64,000 nt of DNA, from the NCBI GenBank assembly GCA_002309765.1, contig DBXY01000019.1, forward strand, positions 12,930 through 76,929, in the 5' to 3' direction. The DNA is from Verrucomicrobia bacterium UBA1200. GTDB taxonomy: Bacteria > Verrucomicrobiota > Kiritimatiellia > RFP12 > UBA1067. A program made the translations under genes and the position numbers. The notes under the pieces are model-generated. The model was given only the letters and a program-made list of their open reading frames with translations, was not told where the DNA came from and made no database searches. Positions 41,638-49,228 of this stretch are shown here, in pieces (positions within the stretch are counted from its first letter, which is position 1; every line of letters starts with the position of its first letter).

Positions 41638-42057
41638 TCAGTTTCCTCGGGCGATCACGTATGCCCAGTTCGCCAGAGTTATGAGTACCACGATGCACCA
41701 GAAAATCGGACTTTTTGATGCCGTGGCGATTAGCGTACGCATTCGCTGTTTTCCAAACACGATTCTAAACAGCAGCAACAGCGGCAACGCTAGGCATGCT
41801 AACGCCATTACCAGAGGCTGCAACTCGAATGCGCCGCGAATCTCCCCATGAAGCAGTAATGCGAACGCGCGGGTTGCGCCGCAGGTTGGGCATGGGACGC
41901 CCAACCATCTTTTCATGGGGCAAATCGTCAGTCCGAAACAATGTGCCAACGCGACGCAACCGGCAACGATACCGCCCGCAAGGAAAACATACGCCGCATT
42001 CGCGGAGAAAATTCTGCGAAATGCGGCGCACGGTTTTGGTTTCATGCCATAAATCAC
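41638..42057 (-). CDS. DUF2752-type small membrane protein
   Basis: The 139-residue protein has three or four membrane helices and the motif CPMKRWLGVPCPTCGATRAF, the signature of DUF2752 proteins. Their function is unknown, although the cysteines hint at metal or redox chemistry. A GTG start at 42057 overlaps the stop of the upstream gene in a GTGA arrangement. An internal ATG at 42045 is also possible. Coupling with the upstream multi-pass protein is a common context for DUF2752 genes and suggests that the two act together in the membrane. Confidence 0.8.
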   Translation of the reverse strand: MIYGMKPKPCAAFRRIFSANAAYVFLAGGIVAGCVALAHCFGLTICPMKRWLGVPCPTCGATRAFALLLHGEIRGAFELQPLVMALACLALPLLLLFRIVFGKQRMRTLIATASKSPIFWCIVVLITLANWAYVIARGN

Positions 42058-42713
42058 GAAACCGGCGTTTCGATTTCCGGGGTTACGGGCGAGTCGGGCG
42101 AAGCGTAGTCCGCATAGGCTTCCTCATACGCCGCCGCAATCATGCAGAAGGTGAAGGGTATTGTCACAATCGCTCCGATGAGACAGATTAACGTGCCGAT
42201 CGAGCCTATCAGAGAAGCCACAAATGCCGCAAGAACGATAGACCAGAAACGCCCGTCGGTCAGCAGTTTCAACGGGGTTAGGACCGCGTCCCCGACAGAT
42301 GCGTCCTGGTCGGCAATCAACAACATTGCCCAGGAAGTGACCGCCGGAGCAACGGCATGTCCTACCACTAAACCGGCAATCGCCCCTATGACGGGAACAA
42401 TCGCCAGAATAGTGCATATTATGAAAAGAATTATGGCAATCAATATGAAGGCTGCCAAAGAGGGCAAAAACTTTTTGAAGCCTTTGAACACGTCCCCGAT
42501 CTCCAATGTCGCATTATTATTGCGCATGACGGTCAGGATCATCGCAAACAGTCCGCAAATCAGAGGCGGAAAGCAAATAAAGAAAGAAAAGCTACCGATT
42601 ACGGTCGCCAGGAGGCTTGCCACCAGAATCGGCAGAAAGTTCTTTTTGTAGATATCAAATCCCCGGTTGAAGGTCGTACTAATTTGTACACCGCGCTTTA
42701 ATTCCTTAACCAT
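42054..42713 (-). CDS. Multi-pass membrane protein of unknown function
   Basis: The 219-residue protein has about six hydrophobic segments arranged in pairs, with a basic start (VKELKRGVQIST) and an acidic tail. It resembles small integral membrane proteins of the DUF975 or GlpQ-membrane-domain type, in which conserved FNRGFDIYKKNFLPIL-like starts precede paired helices. No catalytic residue can be proposed. It overlaps the DUF2752 gene by four bases. A promoter with TTGACT and TATCTT boxes lies about 85-110 bases upstream. Confidence 0.7.
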   Translation of the reverse strand: MVKELKRGVQISTTFNRGFDIYKKNFLPILVASLLATVIGSFSFFICFPPLICGLFAMILTVMRNNNATLEIGDVFKGFKKFLPSLAAFILIAIILFIICTILAIVPVIGAIAGLVVGHAVAPAVTSWAMLLIADQDASVGDAVLTPLKLLTDGRFWSIVLAAFVASLIGSIGTLICLIGAIVTIPFTFCMIAAAYEEAYADYASPDSPVTPEIETPVS

Positions 42714-42796
42714 CTTTATCCTTTCCCGCCATTGTCAAATGGCGATTATCGCCAAGGGGTTTCCAAAACGGAAACGCCCCCTAATTACAATGCCAT

Positions 42797-42825
42797 AAGA
42801 TATCGCAATTGACTTTGCCAGTCAA
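42797..42825 (-). promoter_or_regulatory. Putative promoter of the membrane-protein pair
   Basis: On the minus strand TTGACT (42825-42820) and TATCTT (42802-42797) are 17 bases apart. The -35 box lies within the inverted repeat TTGAC/GTCAA (42810-42825), a possible repressor site. A hairpin of GGGG/CCCC arms (about 42759-42781) lies in the leader. Confidence 0.5.
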
Positions 42826-42884
42826 GCGATTTTGTTCGAAGAAAAAGCGTTGCCGCCAGACTTTTGCATTTGACCGCTTTTCAC

Positions 42885-42913
42885 TTGAAAATCCGTCCGT
42901 CCGATAGTAAAAT
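42885..42913 (+). promoter_or_regulatory. Putative sigma-70 promoter of the aminotransferase gene
   Basis: TTGAAA (42885-42890) and TAAAAT (42908-42913) are 17 bases apart, each matching five of six consensus bases, 61 bases before the start codon. Confidence 0.65.
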
Positions 42914-42974
42914 AATCGCTAGTTTATTTCACGTCCCAGCGTTTTTGGGGGGCAGTTGATTTTGAGGTTTTTTT

Positions 42975-44273
42975 ATGTCTGCTAGCATTAATCCGTTGGC
43001 GCAAGAGTTGAACGGGGTTTTGGCGGCCGATTCCAGTCCGTTGCTGGATTTTTTGTCTGACCGCGGCCGCCGTGCTTTTTTCCCTTCTAGAGGCATTTTG
43101 GGGCAAAGTGCCGCCGCCAAGGGAAAGTCGATTAACGCCACCATCGGTACCGCGTTGGAGGAGGACGGTTCGCCGCTCTGTTTGGAGTGCGTGGAGGACA
43201 TGACCGTTCTGCCGCCGCAATCGTTTCTATACGCGCCCAGTTACGGGTTGCCCGACCTCCGTAAACAGTGGCGCGAAACGATGATCGGGAAAAACCCATC
43301 ACTTGCCGGCCAGCCGTTCAGCCTGCCGGTGGTTACCCACGCCCTTACCCACGGGTTGTATGTGACCGGACAGCTGTTTGTAGCCACCGGAGACCGGATT
43401 ATTCTGCCCGACCTTTACTGGGATAACTATGAGCTTTTGTTCAACGAGGCTTGCGGCGCGGAGTTCGACACTTTCCCGATGTTTGCCGGCGGCCGTTTCA
43501 ATGTCGGCGCCCTTGCCGAAAAACTTTCCGCGCCGGGCGAAAAAAAGATTGTGCTGCTGAACTTCCCGAACAACCCCACCGGCTACACCGCCACCGAGGC
43601 GGATGCGGAGGGGATTGTCGCCGCGCTTCAGTCCGCCGCTGAAGCCGGCAAACGGGTGCTGGCGCTGCTGGACGACGCTTATTTCGGTTTGGTTTACGAG
43701 GATGGAGTGTGCCGAGAATCGCTTTTCACCCGTTTGGCCAACCTCCACCGGAATCTGCTGGCCGTGAAGCTCGACGGCGCCACTAAGGAAGATTACGTCT
43801 GGGGCCTTCGCGTCGGGTTCATTACCTTCGGTAGCCTCGGCGCGACACCGGAACAATTTAAGGCCCTTGAATCCAAAGCCGCCGGCATCGTGCGCGGCAC
43901 GGTGTCCAGTTGCAGCAATATCGGGCAGCGGATACTGCTGGAGGCGTACCGGAATCCCGGTTACGCGGCGCAAAAACAGCAAAAGTTCGATATCCTCTGC
44001 CGCCGTTACCGCCATATCCGCGAGATTTTGGCGGCGCACCCCGAATACGCGGAGTCGTTCGAGGTCATGCCCTGCAACTCCGGCTACTTCCTTTGTGTCC
44101 GCCCCAACGGCGCCGTTCCCGAAGCGGTGCGGCTCACCCTGTTGGACAAATACCAGACCGGCGTGATTGTGTTGTCCGGTTTGATCCGGATCGCCTTTTC
44201 TTCGGTGCCGACCGACCGGTTGGCGCAGCTTTTCGCAAACATCGATTCCGCAATCCGCGATTTAAAGGCTTAA
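42975..44273 (+). CDS. PLP-dependent class I/II aminotransferase
   Basis: The 432-residue protein has the fold type I pattern: YAPSYGLPDLRKQWRE, VVTHALTHGLYVTGQLF, the cofactor-binding LNFPNNPTGYT, LLDDAYFGLVYED and a likely Schiff-base lysine in KLDGATKEDYVWGLRVGF. The terminal Arg in LSGLIRIAF should bind the substrate carboxylate. The usual SxSK box is replaced by DGATKED, which marks a distinct subgroup. Substrate specificity is not clear. It is followed five bases later by ispG, possibly co-transcribed, although no metabolic link is evident. Confidence 0.85.
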   Translation: MSASINPLAQELNGVLAADSSPLLDFLSDRGRRAFFPSRGILGQSAAAKGKSINATIGTALEEDGSPLCLECVEDMTVLPPQSFLYAPSYGLPDLRKQWRETMIGKNPSLAGQPFSLPVVTHALTHGLYVTGQLFVATGDRIILPDLYWDNYELLFNEACGAEFDTFPMFAGGRFNVGALAEKLSAPGEKKIVLLNFPNNPTGYTATEADAEGIVAALQSAAEAGKRVLALLDDAYFGLVYEDGVCRESLFTRLANLHRNLLAVKLDGATKEDYVWGLRVGFITFGSLGATPEQFKALESKAAGIVRGTVSSCSNIGQRILLEAYRNPGYAAQKQQKFDILCRRYRHIREILAAHPEYAESFEVMPCNSGYFLCVRPNGAVPEAVRLTLLDKYQTGVIVLSGLIRIAFSSVPTDRLAQLFANIDSAIRDLKA

Positions 44274-44278
44274 CCCGT

Positions 44279-45352
44279 ATGCGCAGACACACCCGGCAAA
44301 TCCAGGTGGGATCCCTTAAAATCGGAGGCGACGCCCCGGTTAGCGTCCAGACCATGGCCAATGCCGATCCGCATGATGCCGCCGCGTTGCTCGGGCAGAT
44401 TCGCGAGGCCGCGGATCTGGGGTGCGATCTGGTGCGGTTGACCGTGCCTGACCGCGAGGCGGCGGACACCTTTGCCGAGGTGCGCCGCCAGTCTCCCCTG
44501 CCGCTGGTGGCGGATATCCATTTCGACTACCGGCTGGCGTTGGCGGCGATTGCCGCCGGGGCGGACGGGTTGCGCATCAACCCCGGGAACATCGGCGGTC
44601 CGGATCGGGTGCGGGCGGTGGTGGCAGCCGCCCGCGAACGCCGGGTGCCGATTCGCATCGGGGTGAACGGCGGTTCGCTGGAGCGAGACCTTTTGGAAAA
44701 GTACGGTTCCGCCACCGCCGAGGCGCTGGTGGAGAGCGCGTTGCGTCATGTGGCGCTACTGGAGGCGGAAGATTACCGGGAGATAAAAATTTCGGTCAAG
44801 GCGTCAGACGTGCCGCGAACCATTGCCGCCTACCGGATGCTTTCCGTGAAAACCGACTATCCGCTGCATCTCGGCGTGACCGAGGCGGGTACGTTTATTC
44901 CTGGTACGGTGCGTTCATGCGTGGCGTTGGGGACCCTGCTGCTTGAAGGCATTGGCGACACCATCCGCGTTTCGCTTACCGACCGCCCTGCGCAGGAGGT
45001 GCGCGTGGGGGTGGAGCTGTTGCGCTGCCTAGGCCTGCGCGCTCCGGGCGCGTCGGTGACCTCCTGTCCGACCTGCGGGCGGACCCGCGTTGATGTGGTG
45101 GGCATGGCCAATGCCGTGGAAGCCCGGCTGGAGCGGTTCTACCGTATCCACCCCAATGCCCCGCGTCCGCACGTGGCGGTGATGGGTTGCGTGGTCAACG
45201 GCCCCGGTGAGGCGCGCAACGCGGACATCGCAGTGGCGGGCGGAGACGGATTCTTCGCGCTTTACCTGAACGGGGTGTTCCAGTGCCGGATTCCGGAAGC
45301 TGAGACTTTGGATGAAATCGAGCGCCAGGTTGAAAATTGGCGTAAACCTTAA
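44279..45352 (+). CDS. ispG: 4-hydroxy-3-methylbut-2-enyl diphosphate synthase
   Basis: IspG catalyses the penultimate step of the MEP isoprenoid pathway with a [4Fe-4S] cluster. The 357-residue protein starts RRHTRQIQVGSLKIGGDAPV and has QTMANADPHD, LVADIHFDYRLAL, LRINPGNIG and the cluster cysteines in SCPTCGRTRVD and MGCVVNGPGEA. ATG 44279 has AAAGG upstream. Longer upstream reading is an overlap with the aminotransferase and is rejected. A beta-CASP protein follows 15 bases later. Confidence 0.97.
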   Translation: MRRHTRQIQVGSLKIGGDAPVSVQTMANADPHDAAALLGQIREAADLGCDLVRLTVPDREAADTFAEVRRQSPLPLVADIHFDYRLALAAIAAGADGLRINPGNIGGPDRVRAVVAAARERRVPIRIGVNGGSLERDLLEKYGSATAEALVESALRHVALLEAEDYREIKISVKASDVPRTIAAYRMLSVKTDYPLHLGVTEAGTFIPGTVRSCVALGTLLLEGIGDTIRVSLTDRPAQEVRVGVELLRCLGLRAPGASVTSCPTCGRTRVDVVGMANAVEARLERFYRIHPNAPRPHVAVMGCVVNGPGEARNADIAVAGGDGFFALYLNGVFQCRIPEAETLDEIERQVENWRKP

Positions 45353-45367
45353 ACGGAGGCTAATACC

Positions 45368-46768
45368 ATGTTGAACGTCACATTTCTCGGAGCGGCGCAA
45401 ACCACCACCGGTTCCATGCATTTGGTTGAGGCCAATGGGTTGCGGATTCTGTTGGACTGCGGAATCTACCAGGGGCACCGAAAGGAGGCTTTCGAGCGCA
45501 ACCGCAAAATGCCCGTTGATCCTAAGACCATCGATGCGGTGATTCTTTCCCACGCGCATATCGACCACAGTGGGAATCTGCCCACTCTTGCCCGGCACGG
45601 GTTCCGGGGCAAAATTTATTGTACCCCCGCCACTCGCGACTTGTGCGATGTCATGCTCCGCGACTCGGCTTTTCTGCAACAGCGGGATTTGGAGGTGGTG
45701 AACAAAAAACGTGCCAAGCAGGGCAAGAATTTGTTCGAGCCGCTGTATGAAATCCGCGATGTTGACGCCATCATGCGCCATTTTGAGCCAGAACCGCTAA
45801 AACGCGGGGTGGATCTTGGCAACGGCGTTACGATGCTCATGCACAATGCCGGGCACATTTTGGGGTCGGCGCAGATTCAGCTGGATGTCAAAAGCCGCGA
45901 CACCGGCACCCACCGCCGTCTGTTGTTTAGCGGCGACCTCGGACAGCCGAACCAGCCGATCATCCGCGATTACGACCTGCCGCAGGGCGCGGACGCCATT
46001 ATCATCGAGAGCACCTATGCCGACCGCTACCACCCTTCGGCGGAGGACGTGCAGGGGCGGATCAAGGCGTTCATCGAGGACATCATCCAGCTCAAGTCCA
46101 AATTGATCATCCCCGCCTTCAGCGTCGGCCGTACCCAGCAACTGCTTTATTTCCTGAACCGGTTGCAGGATGCCGGACGGTTGCCGCAGGTGCCGATTTA
46201 CGTTGACAGCCCGCTTTCCACCAAAGCCACCCAAATTTACGCCAGCCACCGCGAGTGCTACGACCAGGATGCGTCAGAGATTTTGCGCCAGGGTATCGAC
46301 CCCTTGAAATGCCCGGGATTGCAGTTCGTCGAGTCTCCTGAACAGTCGATGGCGCTTGATCGCGCCAAAGGCCCGATGGTGATTATCGCCGCTTCCGGGA
46401 TGTGCGAAGGCGGCCGGGTATTGCATCATTTGCAGAGTACTATCGGCGATCCGCGCAATATCATCCTGTTCGTCGGTTTTCAGGCTGAAAGCACCTTGGG
46501 TCGGCGGATTGTGGAACACGCGGAAGAGGTTAAGATTTTGGGCGATACTTACCCGGTCGGGGCGCGCGTGCACACCATCAACGCCCTTTCCGCGCATGCA
46601 GACCGTGGGGCATTGTCCCGTTGGCTTGACGGGGTTAAGGAAAACGCCAAGCAATTGTTCGCGGTTCACGGCGAACCGGACAAGGTCGATGCGATGGTGC
46701 AGTTGGCCAAAGACCGCCGTCTACCCAAAGCAATCGACCCCGTACCGGGCCAGAAATTTGAAATCTGA
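45368..46768 (+). CDS. Beta-CASP metallo-beta-lactamase-fold ribonuclease-like protein
   Basis: The 466-residue protein has the metal-binding SHAHIDHSG (His62, His64, Asp66, His67), a later His in HNAGHILGSA, SGDLGQ with its Asp, the beta-CASP domain with FSVGRTQQLL, and the C-terminal MBL-Fold part with SGMCEGGR, ALSAHAD and VHGEPD. This is the CPSF73/YSH1-like bacterial family (TTHA0252 type), acting on RNA by endo- and 5'-exonuclease activity. The 15-base spacing to ispG suggests one operon. Coding style is that of the host, unlike the AT-rich gene just downstream. Confidence 0.9.
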   Translation: MLNVTFLGAAQTTTGSMHLVEANGLRILLDCGIYQGHRKEAFERNRKMPVDPKTIDAVILSHAHIDHSGNLPTLARHGFRGKIYCTPATRDLCDVMLRDSAFLQQRDLEVVNKKRAKQGKNLFEPLYEIRDVDAIMRHFEPEPLKRGVDLGNGVTMLMHNAGHILGSAQIQLDVKSRDTGTHRRLLFSGDLGQPNQPIIRDYDLPQGADAIIIESTYADRYHPSAEDVQGRIKAFIEDIIQLKSKLIIPAFSVGRTQQLLYFLNRLQDAGRLPQVPIYVDSPLSTKATQIYASHRECYDQDASEILRQGIDPLKCPGLQFVESPEQSMALDRAKGPMVIIAASGMCEGGRVLHHLQSTIGDPRNIILFVGFQAESTLGRRIVEHAEEVKILGDTYPVGARVHTINALSAHADRGALSRWLDGVKENAKQLFAVHGEPDKVDAMVQLAKDRRLPKAIDPVPGQKFEI

Positions 46769-46887
46769 CCGGCGGATGCATTACAGCCATGTTTCATTTT
46801 CTAAAGAATACTCGTTAATTTTGTCAAGTTCTTTGGTTCTGCTAGCAACAAGTTTTTCGGCACCAAGCCGTACTTATAGGAGCTGCA

Positions 46888-49152
46888 ATGTCAAATGATA
46901 ATGATGGTATAACTAAGGTTCAGGTGAAAGCGAGTGGTGTGGTTTATGCTAAATCTGGTACGAACACCAGACTTCCTTACCCGCATCAGTTGGACGCGAT
47001 GGAAAACCTAGACAAGATTGATGATAAATTCCCTTCATACAGTACTCTAGTTGTGTTGCCAACAGGTGGTGGTAAAACATATACTGCAACAATTTGGCTC
47101 TTGAAACGTGCCATCAACCGTGGCAAAAAGATATTGTGGATTGCCCATCGAAAGGAACTGCTTGATCAGGCAGCAGAGACATTCCAAGCGCACGCCTATG
47201 CGGATTATCTGACCAAGGTAGCCTCATTTCGTTACCGGATAGTTTCTGGCGACCGAGAACATGATCGTACTAGAACAATTTGTAAAACCGACAACGTGTT
47301 GTTTGCCAGCAAAGACAGTATAGGGAAGAACCTTGATGCTCTTAAGAAGTGGTTTGGTTCCGAAGAGGAATTGTATCTTGTGATAGACGAGGCGCATCAC
47401 GCCACGGCGAAGACCTACAGGACAATAATTGATCTTGTAAAGAAACGTATTAAAAGATCCAAAATTATCGGACTTACTGCAACGCCATTTCGGACCGCAG
47501 AGAGCGAGCAAGGCTTGCTATCCAAAATTTTTACAGATGGCGTTTGTGATAATAAACCCGTTGCGGGACATTGTGGTATGGCTTACAAAATCGGGCTCAA
47601 AGAATTGATCGGGCAAGGTATCCTTTCCACGCCTGACTTTGAGAGTTGTAACACTAACGCAGAATTCGGCGTACTTGGAGGCGCAGAACTTGATCGAATT
47701 CAACGTTTTGATATATTACCGGAGAATATTGCCAAAGAACTATCTGACAACAAAGAACGAAATCGGTTGATAGTCGATACCTACACCAAAAATGTGAAGA
47801 AATACGGACAAACAATCGTTTTTGCCCTCAATGTCAATCATGCTATAGCGCTGTCTAGTCTTTTTTGCAAAGCCGGTGTTAAAGCAAAATTTGTTGTGTC
47901 CGATATACGCGATATGACCTCTGGGGTAAAAATCAGTAGCGAGGAGAATCAACGTAATTTAGATAGTTATCGCAACGGAAAAACGCAAGTATTGGTAAAC
48001 GTTAACAAGTTAACCGAAGGTCTAGATTTACCGAAAACACAAACAGTGTTCTTGGCGCGTCCAACCGTTTCCACCATCCTTATGACCCAAATGATTGGCC
48101 GAGCACTGCGTGGTGAAAGAGCTGGTGGAACCTCGAAAGCACACATTGTTTCATTCATCGATAACTGGAAGAGCCGCATTGCATGGGTAAGCCCAGAAAG
48201 TCTAAACATCGACAACAACGAATTCTCAGAGGATAGATATGATCGACAAAAACGGATTTTGCGCCTAATATCAATTGCGAAAATTGAAGAATTCGCAGCA
48301 ATGCTTGACAGCACAGTTGACACTTCCGCTTTGGAGCGAATCCCATTCGAGAAACGTTATCCGATTGGGATGTACAAATTTTCCTATCTTGATGTTGACG
48401 GTATGGAACGCGGTTGTTGCGTTTTGGTATATGACAGTACTGAAAAAGCATACAAACGATTTATGAAATCATTACCAGAACTTTTTAAAGAATTTCGCGT
48501 TTCAAGCGAATATTTGCCCGATGAAAAACTCAAGTTAATGGTACGGCAAGTGCGCGACACTTTCTTCATTGGCGAGATGATTCCCCCGTATGACGAACGC
48601 GATGTTGAGGATCTGTTAAAGTATTATGCCCAAAATGAAGCAACGCCGATTATGACTAAAATTGATTTGAAGATTGATATCAGTAGTATTGCAAAACATA
48701 TAGTTGATGAGGATATGGGCCCCAAGAAGAAACACGAATACGTTAATTCGTTGTGGGAATCCAAAGATGGAAATTTGCGTGATTTCTTTGGGCGGAAGCA
48801 AGTATTCGAAAACCAGTTAGATATAGAAATCAAGCGGTTGATAGATCCGGCAGTTTTCAAATCCGAATCTAATGTGAAATATGATTATCGCGAATTGAAA
48901 GATATGACACTACATGAAATTGGAAAATATAATCCTAGACGTGAACAACAACTGCGCGACAAAGCCTTTAGTGCTGCACGTCTTGGCGACGGTACTTATG
49001 TCTGCGCAAAGTGTAGAAAGCAATTTAAAAGTCGGATCAATCTGCAAGTTGACCATATTATACCATTAAATAAAGGCGGACAATCGGTTCCTGAAAATTT
49101 GCAAGTCTTATGCCGTCGGTGTAACGGCAAAAAAGGCGACCGAATTCTCTAA
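46888..49152 (+). CDS. SF2 DEAD/DEAH helicase fused to C-terminal HNH nuclease
   Basis: The 754-residue protein begins with a short tail, then a superfamily 2 helicase core: Walker A LPTGGGKT (residues 57-64), IDEAHH (166-171), GLTATPFR (195-202) and motif VI QMIGRALRG (401-409). An uncharacterised middle region of about 240 residues follows. The C-terminus is an HNH zinc-type nuclease with CAKC (706-709), VDHIIPL (Asp722, His723), ENLQVLC and RRCNGK. The architecture suggests ATP-driven DNA translocation coupled to cleavage, as in restriction or anti-phage proteins. The gene is much richer in A/T than its neighbours, carries its own AGGAG site and ends at a strong hairpin, which points to horizontal transfer. 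No methylase or partner gene is adjacent. Confidence 0.85.
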   Translation: MSNDNDGITKVQVKASGVVYAKSGTNTRLPYPHQLDAMENLDKIDDKFPSYSTLVVLPTGGGKTYTATIWLLKRAINRGKKILWIAHRKELLDQAAETFQAHAYADYLTKVASFRYRIVSGDREHDRTRTICKTDNVLFASKDSIGKNLDALKKWFGSEEELYLVIDEAHHATAKTYRTIIDLVKKRIKRSKIIGLTATPFRTAESEQGLLSKIFTDGVCDNKPVAGHCGMAYKIGLKELIGQGILSTPDFESCNTNAEFGVLGGAELDRIQRFDILPENIAKELSDNKERNRLIVDTYTKNVKKYGQTIVFALNVNHAIALSSLFCKAGVKAKFVVSDIRDMTSGVKISSEENQRNLDSYRNGKTQVLVNVNKLTEGLDLPKTQTVFLARPTVSTILMTQMIGRALRGERAGGTSKAHIVSFIDNWKSRIAWVSPESLNIDNNEFSEDRYDRQKRILRLISIAKIEEFAAMLDSTVDTSALERIPFEKRYPIGMYKFSYLDVDGMERGCCVLVYDSTEKAYKRFMKSLPELFKEFRVSSEYLPDEKLKLMVRQVRDTFFIGEMIPPYDERDVEDLLKYYAQNEATPIMTKIDLKIDISSIAKHIVDEDMGPKKKHEYVNSLWESKDGNLRDFFGRKQVFENQLDIEIKRLIDPAVFKSESNVKYDYRELKDMTLHEIGKYNPRREQQLRDKAFSAARLGDGTYVCAKCRKQFKSRINLQVDHIIPLNKGGQSVPENLQVLCRRCNGKKGDRIL

Positions 49153-49178
49153 GCTAATGTATTTCCTTAATAATACAA

Positions 49179-49209
49179 TGCCCCGACCTAGTTTAGTTAG
49201 GTCGGGGCA
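49179..49209. terminator. Strong hairpin between helicase-HNH gene and clpB
   Basis: The arms TGCCCCGACCTA (49179-49190) and TAGGTCGGGGCA (49198-49209) are perfectly complementary with a seven-base loop. It sits between convergent genes and can serve both directions. On the plus strand only a short T-run follows. Confidence 0.75.
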
Positions 49210-49228
49210 GAGTTTGGAAATCTGACCG

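Noticed and set aside
43910..44278. Long 5' extension of the ispG frame inside the aminotransferase gene
   Set aside because: The extension is arginine/proline-rich shadow coding, and the conserved IspG N-terminus begins at 44279 with its own ribosome site.
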